From: Silene noctiflora
Taxonomy: Eukaryota; Streptophyta; Magnoliopsida; Caryophyllales; Caryophyllaceae
Assembly (NCBI GenBank): GCA_009801015.1
Contig: VHZZ01001276.1
Span: 26,659 to 46,708, forward strand
Length of the DNA: 20,050 nucleotides
Direction of reading: 5' to 3'
The position numbers and the translations under genes are program-made. Below are positions 16,801 through 20,050 of this stretch, in pieces. Each line of letters begins with the position of its first letter. Position 1 is the stretch's first letter. Under the pieces are notes generated by a model that had not been told where the DNA came from, did no database searches, and saw only the letters and a list, made by a program, of their open reading frames with translations.

Positions 16801-17231
16801 AAACCTAAAACGGGTCAAGTATGGTAGATAAGACAAAAGGAGGATGCCTCGAACTAACAAGAGGTTTGTCACTTAGTCCTATATATGCAAGTGGGAGTAT
16901 ACTTGACCCGTTTCATCTTAAGATGGATATTGTCGTCTTATGAGAGACTTACCGTTACAATTCAGGATGTGGCAATGGTAAAAGTTAATAAAGAGCTTGT
17001 ACCATTATGGATGCCTTTAAGCCTGCTACTAAGCAACTAAAGCAAGTAATAACTAACTAATAACCCGTCTTTCTTGTTCAGGATGAGTCTCAAGATTTGT
17101 TCAAGAAACAACAGCTGCAAGAGTTGGCTATGCTCAATGGCACACTTCGTGAAGATAGTTCTCACATGGCAGGTTCGATGTCTCCCTTTCACAACAGTCT
17201 TGGAATGAAGAGGGCCAAGACTCAAGGGTGA
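10864..17231 (+). CDS. STAR/Quaking-like KH-domain RNA-binding protein
   Basis: Seven exons: 10864-10943, 11717-11802, 14684-14829, 15441-15551, 15655-15771, 16273-16416, 17082-17231. All introns are GT-AG with consistent phase, giving 277 residues. Family role: sequence-specific RNA binding in splicing, stability or translation; the rice relative SPIN1 affects flowering. The protein starts [16 protein letters not shown], then a QUA1-like helical segment at about 27-60 ([12 protein letters not shown]...RLLNQEILRV) that mediates dimerisation in the family. The KH domain runs from about 128 to 228, from IRVDIP through [16 protein letters not shown] (GPRG loop 150-153) to EDLLKPV. The tail ends [10 protein letters not shown], a basic, possibly nuclear-targeting end. 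It most resembles Arabidopsis At4g26480/At5g56140 as I remember them. The start is the first ATG in the leader, in a GCCGCC context. No defect is seen. Confidence 0.95.
10950..11030. repeat. Stowaway-like MITE fragment in KH intron 1
   Basis: The right end, GAGACGGAAGGAGTA, is the complement of a TACTCCNTCCGTCTC terminus. A TTGTTTACCTTTGATTTAAA segment just after the exon 1 donor matches the subterminal part of the same family. The element appears truncated or rearranged. Confidence 0.5.
11179..11382. repeat. Tandem duplication (about 104 bp x 2) of a Stowaway-related end in KH intron 1
   Basis: Copies start at 11179 (ATAGATTTAAAATTTTAG) and 11283 (ATAGATTGAAAATTTTAG). Both contain TTGTTTGTGAGGCGTATTTT and end in GGTAAAYAAATGATT, then AGACG. 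Only the second copy ends in the intact border AGGGAGTA. Confidence 0.75.
11437..11524. repeat. Long inverted repeat (fold-back/MITE) in KH intron 1
   Basis: The left arm (11437-11473) contains CGAGTCATTTCCATACG. It pairs almost perfectly with the right arm (11489-11524), which contains ATATGGAAATGACTCG, across a loop of about 15 bases. The predicted stem is about 35 bp. No target duplication was identified. Confidence 0.75.
13395..13744. mobile_element. hAT-type MITE, 350 bp, with perfect 8-bp target duplication
   Basis: Octamers TGTGTATG at 13387-13394 and 13745-13752 flank the element exactly. The terminal inverted repeats are CTTAGTTTTAAAAAGCGCGC on the left, and the complement of GCGCATTTTCAAACTAAG on the right. 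Subterminal regions are dense in GCGCCT/AGGCGC motifs, typical of hAT transposase-binding repeats. The centre is AT-rich and non-coding. It lies in intron 2 of the KH gene. Confidence 0.92.
14277..14384. repeat. Tandem direct repeat, 54 bp x 2
   Basis: Copies at 14277-14330 and 14331-14384 begin TACTATTTGTTTCTAATGG and differ at only two or three positions. The unit is a multiple of three, so a minus-strand frame stays open through it, but no family feature supports a protein. Confidence 0.9.
15649..15654 (+). other. NAGNAG tandem splice acceptor before KH exon 5
   Basis: The intron ends TAGCAG. Using CAG gives PN-FNFVGR, the spacing of the relatives I remember. Using TAG adds one Gln (PN-Q-FNFVGR) inside the KH domain, just before the GXXG region. 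The distal acceptor is used in the model here. Confidence 0.65.
16441..16460. repeat. CCCT microsatellite in KH intron 5 of the listed exons
   Basis: A short run of CCCT units (TCTCCCTCCCTCCCTCTCCG) lies 25 bases after the exon 6 donor. The rest of this intron (16417-17081) contains only the inverted repeat at 16780. Confidence 0.7.
16780..16940. mobile_element. TAAGACG-type inverted-repeat MITE in the last KH intron
   Basis: The left arm (16780-16822) starts TAAGACGACAATAT and ends ACGGGTCAAGTAT. The right arm (16899-16940) starts ATACTTGACCCGT and ends ATATTGTCGTCTTA. The arms pair along most of about 42 bp. The interior contains TGCAAGTGGGAG, which also occurs in the hairpin at 19308. No target duplication is clear. 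Confidence 0.78.
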
Positions 17232-17271
17232 AACTTGTTCGTTCCGTAGGCTGAATTCCTGAAGAATATTA

Positions 17272-17359
17272 TTCTCTCCGTTTTGGTCAATTATCCCCGT
17301 TAACTTTGTCTTCTTTACAAGAAAGCCAAAGTGGGGCTTATTGACTAAAATGGGGGGAG
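17272..17359. mobile_element. Short Stowaway-type MITE in the putative 3' UTR of the KH gene
   Basis: The element is 88 bp with TA on both sides (17270-17271 and 17360-17361). The left end TTCTCTCCGTTTTGGTCAAT mirrors the right end ATTGACTAAAATGGGGGGAG. It begins 41 bases after the KH stop codon, so it is likely to be transcribed as part of the 3' UTR. Confidence 0.78.
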
Positions 17360-17810
17360 TAGCTATGACGAGCGAGCTTCTCCCGTGCTATTAGTGATGA
17401 TATTCCATTCACAGTTCAACAAATCCTAATGCCCATCGAGGCACCGACACATCAGGTTCTAATTCTTAGTTGTGCATCAAATTCATGTTTGAATTCACAG
17501 GTTTGCATTTGTATGTTGATCTAGGCTAGCTAGCAAACGGTCTTAGCAAGTTGTATTATGGGTTACTTTTGATTTAGCTACAGTTTTGGTAGGGTGATTG
17601 TAGTAGTATCCGTATTGCCGTGTGCATAGTGTGATAACGACATTTGCGGCCGACTTATGGTTGCGATTTGCGAATGTCTATTATGTGCAAGACTTAACTA
17701 GATTGCTTAATGTTATGCATTTGAATCTGATCTTACTCTTCAGTCTTCAGTACCTTCTTTTAATCTGGTTTTTATTATGTCGAACACCCTTTTATCACAA
17801 ATTCATGTTT

Positions 17811-17932
17811 CAGACGGCAATATCCGTTGTAATTGTAAGACGGATCCAATAGGTACTACTAGCAAAAGTTTTTTTTATTATTGTCAATCAAGTTTGATCT
17901 GTCTTACCATTAAAACGGATACTGTCGTCTTA
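17811..17932. mobile_element. TAAGACG-type inverted-repeat MITE
   Basis: The left arm (17811-17849) reads CAGACGGCAATATCCGTTG, then TAAGACGGATC. The right arm (17894-17932) reads GATCTGTCTTACCATT, then ACTGTCGTCTTAA. They pair over nearly 40 bp. The terminus matches the element at 16780. The following flank (AAGCAAGACTAGCTACC) resembles the flank after the hairpin at 19308, so the full element may be longer. Confidence 0.75.
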
Positions 17933-17959
17933 AGCAAGACTAGCTACCTACATAGCTAA

Positions 17960-18495
17960 AAAGTTAAAATTAATAGTCATAACAAACATAAATTCCGGTA
18001 TGTTCGATTTGCACTTGAATTAACCAGTATTTGCAAGGCCATACTGAAGTCCGGAACTTAAAAAAGCACGGCGGAAACAGAAAATTTGGACCTGAATCAA
18101 ATTCGGTCCCGATCATCTTAAACCAAATAATAATTCAATTCAGACGTAAACTTAACCTTAATTTCAATTCAGCTAAGGCATCCCTCCTAATAATGAAAGT
18201 AGGTCAGGTTGGGTTGCGCCTCCTGTCAACATAGTGTGCCTTGGACCAAAACAAGCACTACCGGAGCACGTTTGGGGTTTGTACGAGCCATGTCGTGCCC
18301 AATATCAACGTTTCCTAGCTTTGGCACGAACATGTTGGCACAGTGAGCTGTGTCGTGTCATGCATGGGTTGTCGTCATGCCTTAAGGCATGCCGGAATGC
18401 AGTCCACTACTAAGATGAATGAATTTTGTGGTTGTTAGAGTGTTGGGTGTACGGCTGTACGCCGCGTACCATCTCACAAATGTGTTTAGCTAACC
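17960..18495. other. Gene-less stretch
   Basis: No coding frame or recognisable element is seen. It contains a perfect 16-bp palindrome, CATGCCTTAAGGCATG, at 18376-18391. Repeated GTCGTG/GGCAC-type words between 18280 and 18400 hint at a decayed repeat. Confidence 0.5.
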
Positions 18496-18510
18496 AAATG
18501 TGTTTAACTA

Positions 18511-18713
18511 ATCAAATGGGTTTGATGTGGTGATTGTTTACCTCATCCCTTATTCATGAGGTTAGGGGTTCGATTCCTGTCCATGGGAATGGAGCAAATT
18601 TTTTGGCCAGCCGTTTACCTCTTCGTGATAGCACCCGCGACGAGGGGATTATACACTGTTGTCGAAGGTGGACACTCCAGTTTACACAAAAAGAAAAAAA
18701 GATAAAAAAAAAC
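18511..18713 (+). mobile_element. tRNA-derived SINE with A-rich tail
   Basis: The element is about 203 bp and is flanked by a 15-bp duplication with one mismatch (AAATGTGTTTAACTA at 18496-18510, AAACGTGTTTAACTA at 18714-18728). It contains an exact B box GGTTCGATTCC at 18567-18577 and a weak A box near 18525. It ends in an A-rich tail (AAAAAGAAAAAAAG and further A runs). Confidence 0.85.
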
Positions 18714-18758
18714 AAACGTGTTTAACTAGGCGCAAAGTTTTTCTTTAAAACATTAGCC

Positions 18759-19128
18759 TTTTTTCGGTTTGTTGGTCTTATGATCAAAGGGTTCGATCTC
18801 TAAGGTGTAGGAGAGTTATTTCCGTCGATGGCAGACTTCGTCGTCTTGCTTTTCACCCTTTCTTTCTACGTTCTTTTCGTAAGAGCGTAAGTACACTTTG
18901 TTACACCCTGCGGCTTGTATGTATCAACAATATCTGGAAGTCAATTGTGCTGGTGAAGGTGAAGCTGCTTCAATCGCTTGTTGCCAGTATTCCGTTCTTC
19001 TCCATACTGCCTTAGTTTCTTTTGTTTGTCTTAATGATGTTGTTTTAGTTTTAAATAAGATGTATCATGAGCTCAAAGATCCTGGACAATATGTATTACA
19101 TCTTTTCATTTACTGTCAAAAAAAAAAA
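18759..19128 (+). mobile_element. Retroposed element (SINE-like or retrocopy), about 370 bp with poly(A)
   Basis: Direct repeats AAAACATTAGCC at 18747-18758 and 19129-19140 flank a segment ending in at least 11 A residues (the exact A count shared with the repeat is ambiguous). A B-box-like GGGTTCGATC at 18789-18798 suggests a tRNA-type 5' end. The rest is of unknown origin, and its 103-codon frame shows no domain. It lies only 30 bases after the previous SINE's 3' target duplication. Confidence 0.7.
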
Positions 19129-19307
19129 AAAACATTAGCCATCAATGGACCGGGGCACAAATGGGTCGTGTCGTACTACGGTTGGCCTAAGTGCAAAGGT
19201 TTTCTTTAAAACATTGTCCTTATCCTACCAAAACGGGAGTCGTATCAGCACAACGACCTGCATATCCACTTCCATCTCGATATCCCCTATCAAACACAAA
19301 TTCTTAT

Positions 19308-19423
19308 TTAAGACGGATGGTGGTCTCTCACACAAATGCAAGTGGGAGGCAAGTGAGGTGGAAATGGATATACCCGCTTGCCTCCCACTTGCATTTGTGT
19401 GAGAGAACCACTATCCATCTTAA
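19308..19423. repeat. Long hairpin-forming inverted repeat upstream of the microprotein gene
   Basis: The left arm (19308-19353) starts TTAAGACGGATGGTGG and ends AGTGGGAGGCAAG. The right arm (19377-19423) is its complement with two substitutions and one indel. The inner 30 bp or so pair perfectly, and the loop is 23 bases. It shares the AAGACGG terminus and AAGTGGGAG core with the elements at 16780 and 17811. It lies about 220 bases upstream of the TATA box. Confidence 0.85.
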
Positions 19424-19641
19424 GCTTAAGACGGATAATGACCGTATTAAACAAGACCTTCTAGCTACCAAAAACCCAAAAAGTAAAATAACTCAAAAAG
19501 AAAACAAACTTTACGCAACGTTATCCTACTTCAACTACAAAATGGAATCGTGCTCAATCACAATCAATAACCGTTCACAAGTTAAAAAGTTCCGATCATA
19601 AAACCGTCTTACACAAGAATTCACCACCTCGACCCTATTAC

Positions 19642-19651
19642 TATATATAAA
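19642..19651 (+). promoter_or_regulatory. TATA box of the microprotein gene
   Basis: TATATATAAA is a near-ideal plant TATA box 149 bases before the ATG. Transcription would start at about 19675-19685. The leader is AC/T-rich and contains a repeated AATTCCAATTTC (about 19735-19762), with no ATG before the start codon. Confidence 0.65.
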
Positions 19652-19799
19652 ATCACAAATTCAACCCTTTAACTTGTACTACAACTCCATATTCTCCTTT
19701 TTACACTCAATATTCTCAACAACTCTCACCAAATTCAATTCCAATTTCAATTCCAATTTCATACAAATTTCAGATCCCTCAAAAAATTAATTGTACAAG

Positions 19800-19985
19800 A
19801 TGTGTTGTTGTCCAAGTAAAATATGCATGTTATGCATATGTGTGATTTTGGTAGTCATTGCAATCGGGTTGCTATTCGGGTTCGGAGTTTTCTCAAATGG
19901 GTTTCATAAATTGAAGCATACTATGGATCTTGATCATACTAATGGAAGACCTTTCATCAATTACTATGCTCCTCCTCCTTATTAG
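19800..19985 (+). CDS. Cys-rich single-pass membrane microprotein, uncharacterised (61 aa)
   Basis: This is a single exon of 61 codons ending in TAG. The first ATG of the frame follows an in-frame TAA at 19788. The N terminus is short and Cys-rich (CCC at 2-4, plus Cys9, 12 and 14), which suggests S-acylation or metal/disulfide chemistry. A hydrophobic segment follows at about 8-31 (ILVVIAIGLLFGFGVF), then a basic HKLKH patch and a tail ending NYYAPPPY. It could be a type I- or tail-oriented single-pass protein, but topology is not decided by the sequence. I have a vague memory of similar short plant proteins of unknown function (Cys-rich start, FGFGVF-NGFHK core), and I assign no role. A good TATA box, a stop-free frame and sensible composition support it as real. 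Transcript evidence is lacking. Confidence 0.78.
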   Translation: MCCCPSKICMLCICVILVVIAIGLLFGFGVFSNGFHKLKHTMDLDHTNGRPFINYYAPPPY

Positions 19986-20050
19986 AGTTAGTTTCTTTGT
20001 TTTTTTTTTAATTAATTTCGTTTTTATTATGTAGATTTTATTGTTTTTTT

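Noticed and set aside
18898-19209. 103-codon frame
   Set aside because: It lies mostly inside a poly(A)-ended retroposed element and runs through the A tail into flanking DNA. No domain is recognisable.
19191-19601. 136-codon frame upstream of the microprotein
   Set aside because: It spans the 19308 hairpin and its flanks, with no conserved domain. It is an open frame through a MITE and not a gene.

Overview
This is a eukaryotic, almost certainly dicot plant, nuclear window. It has AT-rich non-coding DNA, GT-AG introns of about 100 to 2,900 bases, plant-type gene families, and many small transposon remnants (Stowaway-type and hAT-type MITEs, SINEs, a Helitron end). The recurring TAAGACG(G) repeat termini remind me of Caryophyllales genomes (spinach, beet, campion), but that is an impression from memory and not a test.

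There are three protein-coding genes, all on the + strand. (1) Positions 1-7070 hold a DRH1/RH14-type DEAD-box RNA helicase with an N-terminal WW-like domain. Only the extreme N terminus is missing; eight exons give 607 residues in the window. (2) Positions 10864-17231 hold a complete seven-exon gene for a 277-residue STAR/Quaking-like KH-domain RNA-binding protein. (3) Positions 19800-19985 hold a single-exon 61-residue Cys-rich membrane microprotein ending in PPPY, with a good TATA box upstream. Genes 1 and 2 both act in RNA metabolism, but nothing in the sequence links them functionally.

The intergenic stretch 7071-10863 is a repeat nest. It contains an 87-bp tandem pair interrupted by a tRNA-type SINE with a perfect 16-bp target-site duplication, a 163-bp tandem pair, an hAT-like MITE, a second tandem array of about 160-164 bp (three copies), a Helitron 3' end on the minus strand, a tRNA-like/SINE remnant and another MITE. 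The stretch 17232-19799 holds several TAAGACG-type inverted repeats, a Stowaway-type MITE in the putative 3' UTR of the KH gene, and two adjacent retroposed elements. The introns of both large genes also carry MITEs and short tandem repeats.

I found no gene cluster, CRISPR array, prophage or other evidently novel system. The most checkable points are a 33-base in-frame candidate cassette exon just before the helicase Q motif, a NAGNAG acceptor inside the KH domain, the uncharacterised PPPY microprotein with a long hairpin in its upstream region, and the layered transposon insertions. All gene models were built by hand from splice signals, frame continuity and remembered family sequences; no alignment was run.
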